10,342 bases of DNA from CAZNEZ01 sp964572475 (GCA_964572475.1 CAZNEZ010000060.1:1-10342), one strand, 5' to 3'. Shown: positions 1 to 6,592, numbered from the stretch's first letter. Notes: generated by a model from the letters alone, not told the origin. Made by a program: numbers and translations.

Positions 1-50
1 TCGCATTCTTCTTAAATGTTTCACGCTGTTGCGTATTTTCCCTATAAGGC

Positions 51-77
51 AAAAAAAAATACTCACCGTCGTGAGTA
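51..77 (-). terminator. Intrinsic terminator of the tRNA operon
   Basis: Read on the minus strand, a perfect 7-bp stem (TACTCAC with GTGAGTA, 71-77 and 60-66) with a 4-base loop is followed by a run of T residues (51-59). It starts 10 bases after the end of the tRNA-Met gene, so it ends the two-tRNA transcript. Confidence 0.9.
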
Positions 78-87
78 CTTTCTGTAG

Positions 88-161
88 TAGCGGAAGGGAG
101 ACTTGAACTCTCGACACCACGGGTATGAACCGTGTGCTCTAGCCAACTGAGCTATTCCGCC
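88..161 (-). tRNA. tRNA-Met (CAU), probably elongator
   Basis: The minus strand folds into a 74-nt cloverleaf: acceptor GGCGGAA with TTCCGCT (terminal G-U pair), D arm GCTC/GAGC, anticodon stem CACGG/CCGTG around loop TTCATAC, and a T arm with the standard GTTCAAGTC loop. The anticodon is CAT. It lacks the C1-A72 mismatch and the three stacked G-C pairs of bacterial initiator tRNA, so an elongator is favoured. A lysidine-modified tRNA-Ile2 also has a CAU anticodon, but the GGCGG acceptor is typical of elongator Met. CCA is not encoded after the discriminator A. There is one A-C mismatch in the T stem. It is the second gene of the operon, 32 nt behind tRNA-Val. Confidence 0.95.
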
Positions 162-193
162 ATATGTAATTTTGTATGGTATAAACCACCAAA

Positions 194-266
194 TGGGACC
201 TACAGGGCTCGAACCTGTGACCCTCTGCTTGTAAGGCAGATGCTCTCCCAGCTGAGCTAAGATCCC
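194..266 (-). tRNA. tRNA-Val (UAC)
   Basis: A 73-nt cloverleaf on the minus strand: acceptor GGGATCT with AGGTCCC (one T-G pair), D arm GCTC/GAGC, anticodon stem CTGCC/AAGCAG region with loop carrying TAC, and T arm ACAGG/CCTGT around TTCGAGC. The discriminator base is A (194) and no CCA is encoded. It is the promoter-proximal gene of the leftward tRNA operon, with the consensus promoter about 30 bases upstream and tRNA-Met downstream. Confidence 0.96.
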
Positions 267-295
267 GCATCTCTTGCAATCAAACTTGCTTAGAT

Positions 296-324
296 AGTAT
301 AATAAATGTTTTAGCTTTTGTCAA
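296..324 (-). promoter_or_regulatory. Sigma-A promoter of the tRNA operon
   Basis: On the minus strand a consensus -35 TTGACA (319-324) and a -10 TATACT (296-301) are separated by exactly 17 bases. Upstream (325-345) lie A tracts on the transcribed-direction strand, resembling an UP element. Transcription would start near 289, about 22 bases before the tRNA-Val 5' end. Such a strong promoter fits stable RNA genes. Confidence 0.92.
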
Positions 325-494
325 CATTTTTTTACAGTTTTTTTTAATATTTTTTGACCATATTTTTTGACCTATTTTTTATCCGTATGAAATAAAATAT
401 AATAACCTTTAATTTTTATTATGCTTAATTTAATTTTTAGCATATTTTGCCTATTATACTTATTATATTTTTATAATATTTTCACTTTTAAATA
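325..494. other. AT-rich divergent intergenic region
   Basis: This stretch between the leftward tRNA promoter and the rightward promoter at 495 has no credible gene. It is very A+T rich. It contains a perfect 13-bp tandem duplication (ATATTTTTTGACC at 347-359 and 360-372) and a weak inverted repeat (ATGCT at 421-425 with AGCAT at 439-443). Neither has an obvious role. Nothing else could be supported here. Confidence 0.6.
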
Positions 495-523
495 TTGTAC
501 CATTAAATTTACTGTGCTATAAT
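495..523 (+). promoter_or_regulatory. Extended -10 promoter for the PAP2 gene
   Basis: A perfect -10 TATAAT (518-523) is preceded by TGC, making an extended -10 (TGnTATAAT). A weak -35 TTGTAC (495-500) sits 17 bases upstream. Transcription would begin near 530, leaving about 59 bases of leader before the TTG start at 589. Confidence 0.7.
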
Positions 524-588
524 CCACTAGGTAATCAATCGTGAATATCGATAGACTATTATAACTCTCATATGAAAGGTCGTAACAA

Positions 589-1284
589 TTGAAAAAGATA
601 ACTGACTTTGTTTCAAAATATAAGCATGGATGGACTGTATTATATGTTTTCATCTATATGCCGTGGTTTATGTGGCTTGAATCACATATAACAAAATATA
701 CAGACTACACCAATATACATATTGCTATAGATGATAAAATCCCATTTTGTGAGTATTTTATCATACCTTATTTGTTGTGGTTTATATATATTCCTGTAGT
801 ATTCATATATATACTTAGAGCCTCAAAATCAGAATACTATAAGATGTCCGCCTACTTTTTTATCGGAATGTCTATTTCACTTTTAGTATGTACTTTATGG
901 CCTAATGGTCAGGATTTACGTGTACCTGATTTCAATGGTAATGACAATGTATTTACTAAGATGCTTAGTTTTGTATATACGGCTGATACTAATACCAATG
1001 TTTTCCCTAGTATCCACGTTTTTAATTCAATAGGAGCTTTTATTGTTCTGATGAAGTGTGAGCGCCTTAAAGGTAAGCACAGAATTAAAATAGCTTCAGC
1101 AATATTAAGTACATTAATTATTTTATCTACCATGTTATTAAAACAGCACTCAATAGTAGATGTATTCGGCGGAATAGCATTAAGTATTGTAATGTATGTT
1201 CTAGTATATGTTATAGATTATGCAACTTTATTCGGCACACATCATGCTACAGAACGTGATGAAAATACAGAAAAAACAATTTAA
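589..1284 (+). CDS. PAP2-superfamily membrane phosphatase
   Basis: This 231-residue integral membrane protein belongs to the PAP2 (type 2 phosphatidic acid phosphatase) superfamily, whose members hydrolyse lipid or isoprenoid phosphates or transfer phospho-head groups at the membrane. Visible motifs are PSIH (140-143, motif C2) and H187-x3-D191 in KQHSIVD (motif C3), which supply the two catalytic histidines. Motif C1 is degenerate, with R111 and P113 in the LRVPDF stretch, and the usual Arg of C3 appears to be Thr181. This pattern is closest to the Aur1-like branch as I recall it. About six hydrophobic segments are seen (about 16-35, 55-78, 86-104, 143-156, 168-184 and 190-210). The start is TTG: an in-frame TAA at 583-585 excludes any earlier start, an AAAGGT Shine-Dalgarno lies at 575-580, and the next ATG (residue 24) would remove the first membrane segment. 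The substrate is unknown. The nearby glf/GT2 genes suggest envelope lipid or polysaccharide metabolism, but this is inference only. Confidence 0.85.
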   Translation: MKKITDFVSKYKHGWTVLYVFIYMPWFMWLESHITKYTDYTNIHIAIDDKIPFCEYFIIPYLLWFIYIPVVFIYILRASKSEYYKMSAYFFIGMSISLLVCTLWPNGQDLRVPDFNGNDNVFTKMLSFVYTADTNTNVFPSIHVFNSIGAFIVLMKCERLKGKHRIKIASAILSTLIILSTMLLKQHSIVDVFGGIALSIVMYVLVYVIDYATLFGTHHATERDENTEKTI

Positions 1285-1285
1285 G

Positions 1286-1335
1286 AAATAAAATAGTAGC
1301 AGGAAAGCAATAATTTTCCTGCTACTATTTTATTT
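1286..1335. terminator. Bidirectional intrinsic terminator
   Basis: This is a very long, perfectly paired hairpin. The core is 1291-1306 with 1315-1330 (16 bp), and it extends through A/T pairs to about 1286/1335, with an 8-base loop. Each strand ends in a T-rich tract. It lies in the 63-base gap between the stop of the plus-strand PAP2 gene and the stop of the minus-strand glycosyltransferase gene, so it can end transcription from both sides. Confidence 0.9.
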
Positions 1336-1347
1336 TACTTTTTATGC

Positions 1348-2367
1348 TTAATTAAAACCAACTATTTTTTGAGCAATCTTATAACCTAATACAGAAAATT
1401 TTCTTCCTACTGCTCCTGGAAGATTCATCCAAACTCCAAGAATCGTATGTCTTAATTTCTTATATAGTTCTTTATCACTATTCTCAAGGTAATTCCATAA
1501 CTCTTTTTTCTTTTCAAGATTAATCTTTTCTTTTGATAATATCAACATAATTGATGAAACACACATCATCATATCAAGATACTGAAGCATATATTTATCA
1601 AGATTCTTGCATTCAATGTTCATCTTAAGATATTCATCAATCATAATCTTAGTTACTCTTATCTGCTGGTCAATTCTCGAAATCATAACCTTTTCATTAA
1701 CCGACTGATCATCTCTGCCAATAAAATATCTATAAAAATCAACATTTAAATAATAAACTTTTCTAACTGATGGAAGAGGTTGGAATACATATATGTTATC
1801 AACATAAAAAGTATGTTTTGGTAACTTTAATCCACAATCTCTAAGCATCTTCGTTCTATATATAACAGAATGCATCAGGATATACTGTGCTGTCTTAAAC
1901 TTGATATCTGGTCCCCATTCTACAAGTTTTCTCTCTGGAAGAGCTCCCTTATATCTCATAGTTTTCTTATGTTTAACACCTTGTTTTTCATAAACAAAGT
2001 TGCTAAGAAGCATATCCATATCTACATCTTTCTCAACTGCTTTCTTAAGAACCTGCAATATCTTATTAAGTGCCTCTTCATTAACCCAGTCATCACTATC
2101 TACTACTTTAAAAAATACTCCTGTAGCATTAGCCAGGCCTGTATTAACCGCCTCGCCATGACCACCATTATCCTGATGAATAGATTTAATAATTGTAGGA
2201 TATTGTTCCTGTAGTCTATCAGCTATCTCGGCTGTATTGTCTTTGACTGAACCATCGTCAACAATAAGAATCTCAACATCTTCCCCACCTTTTAATAAAC
2301 TGTTTATGCAGTTTTCCATATATTCTGCTGAATTATAACATGGAACTGCCACTGATAATAATTTCAT
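1348..2367 (-). CDS. GT2-family glycosyltransferase
   Basis: This 339-residue enzyme has an N-terminal GT-A domain of glycosyltransferase family 2. It would transfer a sugar from a nucleotide-sugar donor to a growing polysaccharide or glycolipid on the cytoplasmic face. Evidence: the opening strand VPCYN (8-12), VDDGS (36-40), the NGGHG stretch (67-71), and the DSDDW metal/nucleotide-binding DxD-type motif (90-94). The C-terminal half (about 190-339) is mostly helical and charged, without clear membrane spans, so the protein is probably peripheral. The start ATG has AAAAGGAG at 2377-2384, with 9 bases of spacing. It lies 26 bases behind glf on the same strand, which suggests cotranscription and makes UDP-galactofuranose a possible donor, although the donor cannot be read from the sequence. 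The bidirectional hairpin ends the unit. Confidence 0.88.
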   Translation of the reverse strand: MKLLSVAVPCYNSAEYMENCINSLLKGGEDVEILIVDDGSVKDNTAEIADRLQEQYPTIIKSIHQDNGGHGEAVNTGLANATGVFFKVVDSDDWVNEEALNKILQVLKKAVEKDVDMDMLLSNFVYEKQGVKHKKTMRYKGALPERKLVEWGPDIKFKTAQYILMHSVIYRTKMLRDCGLKLPKHTFYVDNIYVFQPLPSVRKVYYLNVDFYRYFIGRDDQSVNEKVMISRIDQQIRVTKIMIDEYLKMNIECKNLDKYMLQYLDMMMCVSSIMLILSKEKINLEKKKELWNYLENSDKELYKKLRHTILGVWMNLPGAVGRKFSVLGYKIAQKIVGFN

Positions 2368-2393
2368 TTAATGCGGCTCCTTTTCATTATACA

Positions 2394-3536
2394 TTATATT
2401 AATTTCTCTGCTAATCTGATTGCTTTCTCAACAATAGCATCTATGTTGTAATACTTGTATTCCGCTAATCTTCCAAGTAAATAAAAGTTCTTTTTGTCTC
2501 CCAAAGCCTCTACATACTTGTTATATAGTGCAATATTCTTTTCATTCATAATAGCATAATAAGGTATCTCTCCATCAGCTCCAGAATATGCCTTAGGATA
2601 TTCCTTCATAATAGTTGTTCCCTTAATATTCTGTCCTGTAAGCTTCTTATACTCTGTAATTCTCGTAAATTCTTCGCTAACAGTATAATTTACAACTGCC
2701 TTAGGCTGATATTCATCCTTATCATAATGTTCAAAAGTAAACTTAAGTGTTCTATAAGGTAGTCTTCCATATCTGCAGTCAAATAATTCATCAATTGGAC
2801 CAGTATATATAACATCACCAGTAAATGCAACGCCTTCAAAGAGTATCTCTTTTTCAGTAAATGTGATTAATTCTCTGGCATCTGTGCTAAGTCTGACTTC
2901 AATATTCTCATTATCAAGCATCTTCTCAAATAGTGGCGTAAAACCATCTAATGGCATACCCTGATATTTATCCTGAAAATATCTGTTATCTTCTGATACA
3001 AGTACTGGAACTCTTCCAGTTACAGACGGATCAATTTCTTCTGGTGTCTGTCCCCACTGTTTCATAGTATACTTAAGAAAAATATTCTGATATACATATT
3101 CAGCTATCTTTCTTATATCTTCATCATTACTTTGTCTAAGCTCAAGAATAGGTACCCTTCTACCTTCTCCATATGTATTGATAAGCTTGTTTCTAAGCTC
3201 CAATGCCTTCTCTTCTCCATATACCATCTTCAGTGTATTAAGATTAAATGGTACTGGCATATATCTATCATCAATAAATGCAACTACTTCATGTGAATAA
3301 TCATACCATTTTGTATACTTAGACAGATATTCATATACTTCATCAGAATTTGTATGAAATATATGAGGACCATATTTATGAATCAGAACACCATGTTCAT
3401 CTTTTACATCATAACAATTACCACCAATGTGATTCCTTTGCTCTATAATAAGAACTTTCTTCTTTCCTTGACTTGCGAGTTTATCTGCGATTACCGCTCC
3501 GGCGAAACCACATCCTATAACAATACTATCGTACAT
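2394..3536 (-). CDS. glf: UDP-galactopyranose mutase
   Basis: This 380-residue FAD flavoenzyme interconverts UDP-galactopyranose and UDP-galactofuranose in the cytoplasm, supplying galactofuranose for surface glycans. The length matches bacterial Glf proteins (about 370-390). Residues seen: the FAD-binding GCGFAG loop (8-13) followed by an acidic strand end (IIEQR, 30-34), HIGGNCYD (36-43), GPHIFHT (56-62), the substrate-loop residues W161, R175 and Y186, TRITEYK with R292, and the C-terminal GRLAEYKYYNID (355-366). These align with the active-site Trp, Arg and Tyr set of the Klebsiella and E. coli enzymes. The start ATG has AAGGGAG at 3548-3554, 11 bases away. Its neighbour downstream is a GT2 glycosyltransferase, a common partner. 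The gene is intact and the assignment is firm. Confidence 0.96.
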   Translation of the reverse strand: MYDSIVIGCGFAGAVIADKLASQGKKKVLIIEQRNHIGGNCYDVKDEHGVLIHKYGPHIFHTNSDEVYEYLSKYTKWYDYSHEVVAFIDDRYMPVPFNLNTLKMVYGEEKALELRNKLINTYGEGRRVPILELRQSNDEDIRKIAEYVYQNIFLKYTMKQWGQTPEEIDPSVTGRVPVLVSEDNRYFQDKYQGMPLDGFTPLFEKMLDNENIEVRLSTDARELITFTEKEILFEGVAFTGDVIYTGPIDELFDCRYGRLPYRTLKFTFEHYDKDEYQPKAVVNYTVSEEFTRITEYKKLTGQNIKGTTIMKEYPKAYSGADGEIPYYAIMNEKNIALYNKYVEALGDKKNFYLLGRLAEYKYYNIDAIVEKAIRLAEKLI

Positions 3537-3574
3537 TTCGTTTGTTGCTCCCTTGCTTTTTTTGTGTTGGCTAT

Positions 3575-3603
3575 ATTATAAACTTTTTCTAAACAATAAT
3601 CTA
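3575..3603 (-). promoter_or_regulatory. Possible promoter for glf-GT2
   Basis: In the 84-base gap between the CPBP stop and the glf start, the minus strand has a perfect -10 TATAAT (3575-3580). The hexamer 17 bases upstream (3598-3603, TAGATT) is a poor -35, and there is no extended -10 TG. No terminator hairpin is seen after the CPBP gene, so glf might also be reached by read-through. Confidence 0.35.
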
Positions 3604-3620
3604 GCACTATTACTACTTTT

Positions 3621-4607
3621 TTAATATTTTCTCTTATTTTTCTTGTTATTTGATTTCTTTTCCCTATCCAAATATTCAGCAGGAGTAATATCCGTAGAGA
3701 TTTTAACCTGTTGAAAATACTTTATAAATCTATAAGTAATAAACAATCCCAAAACAGCTACAATAATCTTAATAAATATATTACTATCAATTGCATCTCC
3801 AATTCCTGTTACATTTAGCAGCACCGTTACCAGATTAATAACTGCATGAAATACAATCGGTGCTATTATAGTTTTATATCTTTCATATACATATGCCAAT
3901 ATTACACCAATAATAAATGTGTACATTCCCTGAACCAGATTAAAATGATATACTCCAAATGCTAATGCTGATAAAACTGCTGCCGTTAGCCAATCTGTAT
4001 AGTTTTTAGCTCTGTTGTATGCAAGTCCTCTAAAAATCAGTTCTTCAACTATAGGTGCTGCAATAACAGTAGCTAGTATCTGGATAATTATATTAGAGCT
4101 AAAAACTGCCTTTTCAACTTCTCCATAACTTCCTAGTACATTATCGAGTGGAATCAATGTAACCATTGCACTTACACCTATACATGATGCTACCGCTAAT
4201 GCACATAATGGAAAATAAAAAAAAGGCTCAGGTTTTGTATACTTTCTATATGTTTTATTAATCTTAGATTTCATCACATCTCTATCCATTAAAAACAACA
4301 TAATTGGAATAGTTATAATTGCTGAAACAAGAGTAATATAAACTGAGTTCTCAGATACTATCTTATCCATTTTATCTACAAAGGTTAACCCATCTGCAAA
4401 TGTTATTGTTTCAGCTCCAGTAAATCTACTAAAGAAACCGTTAATAGAAGCAAATGTTGATATAACCTGAATTACCATTGAAATCCCAAGGTATATAAGA
4501 GCAGGATAGATAATCATCCATATCTTCCAGCTCATATCCTCTGCATTAGGGTTATAATTTTCTCTACTGTATTTTTCTCTATTCTTATAATTATATTTAT
4601 CTTTCAT
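3621..4607 (-). CDS. CPBP-family intramembrane protease (CAAX/Abi type)
   Basis: This 328-residue multi-pass membrane protein carries a CPBP (CAAX protease and bacteriocin-processing, formerly Abi) domain in its C-terminal half. Family motifs are all present: EELIFRG (188-194, the catalytic Glu pair and Arg), FGVYH (217-221) and HAVIN (254-258). The N-terminal 25 residues are hydrophilic and rich in Asn, Tyr and Lys. Hydrophobic segments follow at about 30-52, 88-107, 130-153, 172-187, 205-222, 227-241, 245-262 and 275-293. The C terminus is a basic tail (residues about 316-328, rich in Lys and Asn). Functions in the family range from prenyl-protein processing to bacteriocin self-immunity and surface display; no bacteriocin gene is seen here, so the substrate is unknown. 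The start ATG has only weak GAGA/GAG tracts upstream, no clear AGGAGG. The gene is transcribed from a promoter that overlaps the azlC promoter, through a leader containing 22-bp repeats. Confidence 0.88.
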   Translation of the reverse strand: MKDKYNYKNREKYSRENYNPNAEDMSWKIWMIIYPALIYLGISMVIQVISTFASINGFFSRFTGAETITFADGLTFVDKMDKIVSENSVYITLVSAIITIPIMLFLMDRDVMKSKINKTYRKYTKPEPFFYFPLCALAVASCIGVSAMVTLIPLDNVLGSYGEVEKAVFSSNIIIQILATVIAAPIVEELIFRGLAYNRAKNYTDWLTAAVLSALAFGVYHFNLVQGMYTFIIGVILAYVYERYKTIIAPIVFHAVINLVTVLLNVTGIGDAIDSNIFIKIIVAVLGLFITYRFIKYFQQVKISTDITPAEYLDREKKSNNKKNKRKY

Positions 4608-4616
4608 ATTCTCATT

Positions 4617-4687
4617 CTCTCTATCTTATTTTCTTTCTATCTTAATATTCTTTTCTTTCTATCTTAATATTCTTTTCTTTCTATCTT
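4617..4687 (-). repeat. Short tandem repeats in the CPBP leader
   Basis: On the minus strand the 11-mer AAGATAGAAAG occurs at 4677-4687, 4655-4665 and 4633-4643, with a variant (AAGATAGAGAG) at 4617-4627. The first three are spaced exactly 22 bp and the fourth 16 bp. The 22-bp unit also contains AAAAGAATATT between copies. The array fills the predicted untranslated leader (about 4705 to 4608) and ends about 10 bases before the start codon. A role as purine-rich leader, unfolded RNA or slippage-prone spacer is possible; none is shown. Confidence 0.85.
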
Positions 4688-4697
4688 CATATTCGAC

Positions 4698-4726
4698 TTG
4701 AAACTAGATTCATTATACTCTATAAT
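4698..4726 (+). promoter_or_regulatory. Promoter of azlCD
   Basis: On the plus strand, -35 TTGAAA (4698-4703) and -10 TATAAT (4721-4726) are also 17 bases apart. The start would be near 4733, about 40 bases before the azlC TTG codon. The hexamers are identical to those of the opposing CPBP promoter, and the spacer of each holds the -10 box of the other. Confidence 0.85.
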
Positions 4727-4740
4727 ATCTTAAGTTTCAA
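4712..4740 (-). promoter_or_regulatory. Promoter of the CPBP protease gene
   Basis: On the minus strand, -35 TTGAAA (4735-4740) and -10 TATAAT (4712-4717) have a 17-base spacer. The start would be near 4705, giving a leader of about 98 bases. It overlaps almost completely with the opposite azlC promoter: the azlC -10 box lies inside this spacer. Confidence 0.85.
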
Positions 4741-4772
4741 CATATCGAAACTTAGAGAAAGAAGGATTACAA

Positions 4773-5486
4773 TTGAAATCACAATACAGACACGGCCTAA
4801 TCAAAGGTCTTCCAATAGCTTTTGGATACTTACCAGTATCATTTACATTTGGCTTTATGGCAGTTAATAGTGGAATCCCCATATGGCTTGCCGTTTTTAT
4901 ATCAATGAGCAACCTTACAAGCTCAGGACAGTTTGCAGGTACTAATCTAGTCATTGCAGGAGCTGGATATTTAGAGATTACATTAACTACATTTATTATA
5001 AATATCAGATATATTCTTATGTCTCTTGCGCTATCTCAAAAGATGGACAGAGGTGTTAAACTTCTTGACCGAATGATATTTAGTTTTGGTATTACTGATG
5101 AGACATTTGCAGTAGCATCAAGTGAAATAAAGCCTCTCACCACACCCTATATGTACGGACTTGTTACCGGACCATATATTGGCTGGGCGCTTGGAACTTT
5201 ACTGGGTGGGTGCACCTCATCTATTCTTCCTGATATCTTAAAGGGCGCTATGGGAATAGCTTTATTTGCAATGTTTATTGCGATTATTATTCCTCCTGCC
5301 AAGAAATCAGCTTCTATATTAATAATTATAGCTATTTCAATTACTATTTCATGCATAATTAAATATGTACCATTTTTGTATTTTATATCCGATGGATTCA
5401 GAACTATTATTGCTACTATTATCGCTGCTGGAATCGGTGCTTTCCTATTCCCTGCTGAAGAAAAGGAGAATATTACTAATGATTAA
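4773..5486 (+). CDS. azlC: AzlC-family branched-chain amino acid exporter, large subunit
   Basis: This 237-residue membrane protein is the large subunit of the AzlCD exporter; in B. subtilis AzlC and AzlD export branched-chain amino acids and give 4-azaleucine resistance. Family features: the N-terminal GLPIAFGYLPVSFTFGF stretch (12-28), SGQFAGTN (51-58), NIRYILMSLAL (77-87) and FGITDETF (105-112), followed by hydrophobic segments to about residue 228. Length is typical (about 230-250). The start is TTG at 4773-4775 with a strong GAAGGA Shine-Dalgarno at 4761-4766, 6 bases upstream; the hydrophilic KSQYRHGLIKG lead-in is typical of AzlC. It overlaps azlD by 8 bases, which suggests translational coupling. 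No Lrp-like regulator (azlB) is seen nearby. The true substrate in this organism is inferred from the family. Confidence 0.92.
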   Translation: MKSQYRHGLIKGLPIAFGYLPVSFTFGFMAVNSGIPIWLAVFISMSNLTSSGQFAGTNLVIAGAGYLEITLTTFIINIRYILMSLALSQKMDRGVKLLDRMIFSFGITDETFAVASSEIKPLTTPYMYGLVTGPYIGWALGTLLGGCTSSILPDILKGAMGIALFAMFIAIIIPPAKKSASILIIIAISITISCIIKYVPFLYFISDGFRTIIATIIAAGIGAFLFPAEEKENITND

Positions 5487-5802
5487 ATCCGCATTTATCG
5501 CAGTTCTTCTTATGGCTCTTGTAACATATCTTCCAAGAATGCTTCCTATAACTTTGTTTAGAAAAAACGTAACCTCCAAATACCTTAAAGCATTCTTCGA
5601 TTACGTTCCTTTTGCAGTACTATCAGCATTGACATTTCCTGATATATTTTATTCAACCACATACATATACAGCGCTGTAGCCGGATGTGTTGTGGCCTTA
5701 TTTCTGGCATATCATGAAAAAAGTTTAGTTGTTGTTGCTTTATTTGGAATACTTACAGTATTCTTATCCGAATGGATTCCAACATTTTTAACTATTCTCT
5801 AG
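5479..5802 (+). CDS. azlD: AzlD-family exporter small subunit
   Basis: This 107-residue membrane protein is the small partner of AzlC, usual length about 100-110. The family traits TYLPRMLPI (16-24) and YVPFAVLSAL (42-51), followed by FPD, are present, with about four hydrophobic segments. An upstream in-frame extension to 5365 exists but is only azlC read in another frame. The ATG at 5479 is chosen because it has AAAAGGAG at 5461-5468 with 10 bases of spacing and begins at the conserved N terminus. Its start overlaps the azlC stop by 8 bases. Its 3' end overlaps the end of the opposing thi ATPase gene by 15 bases, and no terminator follows. Confidence 0.92.
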   Translation: MIKSAFIAVLLMALVTYLPRMLPITLFRKNVTSKYLKAFFDYVPFAVLSALTFPDIFYSTTYIYSAVAGCVVALFLAYHEKSLVVVALFGILTVFLSEWIPTFLTIL

Positions 5803-6534
5803 AATTGATAATATTTGTTTTTTATAATCAATGAATTCATCGCTTACGATAAAGTTCTTATCTCGTGGCTTTGATTCATTGATTTCTATTTCATTTATTA
5901 TTATACCTGGATGTCCAGTCATAACATATATTCTATCTGACAATTTAATTGCTTCATCTATATCATGTGTAATAAATATTGTAGACATCTTTATTTTCTG
6001 CATAACATCTAAATACCATTCATGCATAGCACTTTTGGTAATTGTATCAAGTGCGCTAAATGGTTCATCAAGAAGTGCTACTTCTTTAGAAAACATATAT
6101 GTTCTAAGTAATGCCGCCCTTTGTTTCATTCCACCTGAAAGCTGACTTGGATACTTTTTCTCAGTACCCTTTAGTCCGAATTCTTCAAAATGTTCCATCG
6201 CTTCTTTTCTTGCTTCTCTTCTGTGTTTTCCACGAATTACTAATGGTAATGCAACGTTATCAACAACCGTTTTAAAAGGTAAAAGCATATCCTTTTGAAG
6301 CATATAGCTAACATTTCCTGCTTTATTCGTTATATCATTTCCATTAAGATATACATTACCTTCATCAGGACTAAGAAGTCCTGAAATAACATTAAATAAT
6401 GTTGTCTTTCCTGAACCACTTATTCCCAAAAGGCATACTATTTCACCCTCATTAAGGTGAATATTTATATCTTCTATTATTTTCTTTCCGTCAAAATCAA
6501 CTGAAACAGCTTTAACTTCAAGTTTTGTATTCAT
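5788..6534 (-). CDS. thiZ: ABC transporter ATPase, ThiZ-like
   Basis: This 248-residue cytoplasmic ATPase powers the importer encoded upstream. Motifs in order: Walker A GISGSGKTT (37-45), Q-loop Gln80, signature LSGGMKQR (132-139), Walker B VALLDEP (152-158), D-loop SALD (160-163) and switch His190. It is closest in layout to the SsuB/TauB/ThiZ group, which works with NMT1/THI5-like binding proteins. The symbol is based on the operon (TPP riboswitch, ThiY-like protein, permease), because the ATPase alone would not separate ThiZ from SsuB. A GGAG Shine-Dalgarno (6543-6546) lies 8 bases before the ATG, and the gene is 45 bases downstream of the binding-protein gene. It is the last gene of the operon; its stop lies within azlD on the other strand and no terminator is visible beyond it. 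Confidence 0.88.
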   Translation of the reverse strand: MNTKLEVKAVSVDFDGKKIIEDINIHLNEGEIVCLLGISGSGKTTLFNVISGLLSPDEGNVYLNGNDITNKAGNVSYMLQKDMLLPFKTVVDNVALPLVIRGKHRREARKEAMEHFEEFGLKGTEKKYPSQLSGGMKQRAALLRTYMFSKEVALLDEPFSALDTITKSAMHEWYLDVMQKIKMSTIFITHDIDEAIKLSDRIYVMTGHPGIIINEIEINESKPRDKNFIVSDEFIDYKKQILSILENS

Positions 6535-6557
6535 CGCATTATCTCCATTTGCTTAAC

Positions 6558-6592
6558 TATTCTGGAAGAAATTGTTGATTTATTCTGGAAGA
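6558..6592 (-). repeat. 12-bp direct repeat covering the thiY stop region
   Basis: TCTTCCAGAATA (minus strand) occurs at 6581-6592, forming the last codons and the start of the stop codon of the binding-protein gene, and again at 6558-6569, 23 bases downstream. It looks like a small duplication of the gene end. Confidence 0.7.

Larger units (their letters stand above)
4698..4740. repeat. Inverted repeat spanning both divergent promoters
   Basis: TTGAAACT at 4698-4705 is repeated in inverted form as AGTTTCAA at 4733-4740, placing a dyad axis near 4719. The arms are the two -35 regions and their flanks. The symmetry may simply reflect two identical promoters, or may be a binding site for a dimeric regulator. 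Confidence 0.6.

Noticed and set aside
1..50. Open minus-strand frame running off the left edge after the tRNA terminator, with a possible TTG start in the T tract
   Set aside because: It is only about 16 codons within the window, has no Shine-Dalgarno, and would start inside the terminator T run. Too little to call a gene.
88..161. tRNA-Met 3' end as an attachment site for an integrated element
   Set aside because: No integrase, no repeated tRNA fragment elsewhere in the window and no mobile genes were seen.
347..372. Tandem TTTTTTGACC units as plus-strand -35 elements
   Set aside because: No -10 hexamer is found at 16-18 bases downstream; the nearest TATAAT is about 25 bases away. More likely a chance AT-rich duplication.
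471..653. Small minus-strand open frame upstream of the PAP2 gene
   Set aside because: AT-rich sequence with no Shine-Dalgarno; it covers the PAP2 promoter and start and looks like chance.
3621..4607. CPBP protease as an immunity protein of a bacteriocin cluster
   Set aside because: No precursor peptide with a double-glycine leader, processing ABC transporter or regulator is present in the window, so the link is unsupported.
5804..5834. Hairpin ATTGAT/ATCAAT with an inner A-A mismatch just after azlD, as a terminator
   Set aside because: The T run is in the loop and not after the stem on either strand, the stem is all weak pairs, and it lies inside the thiZ coding region.
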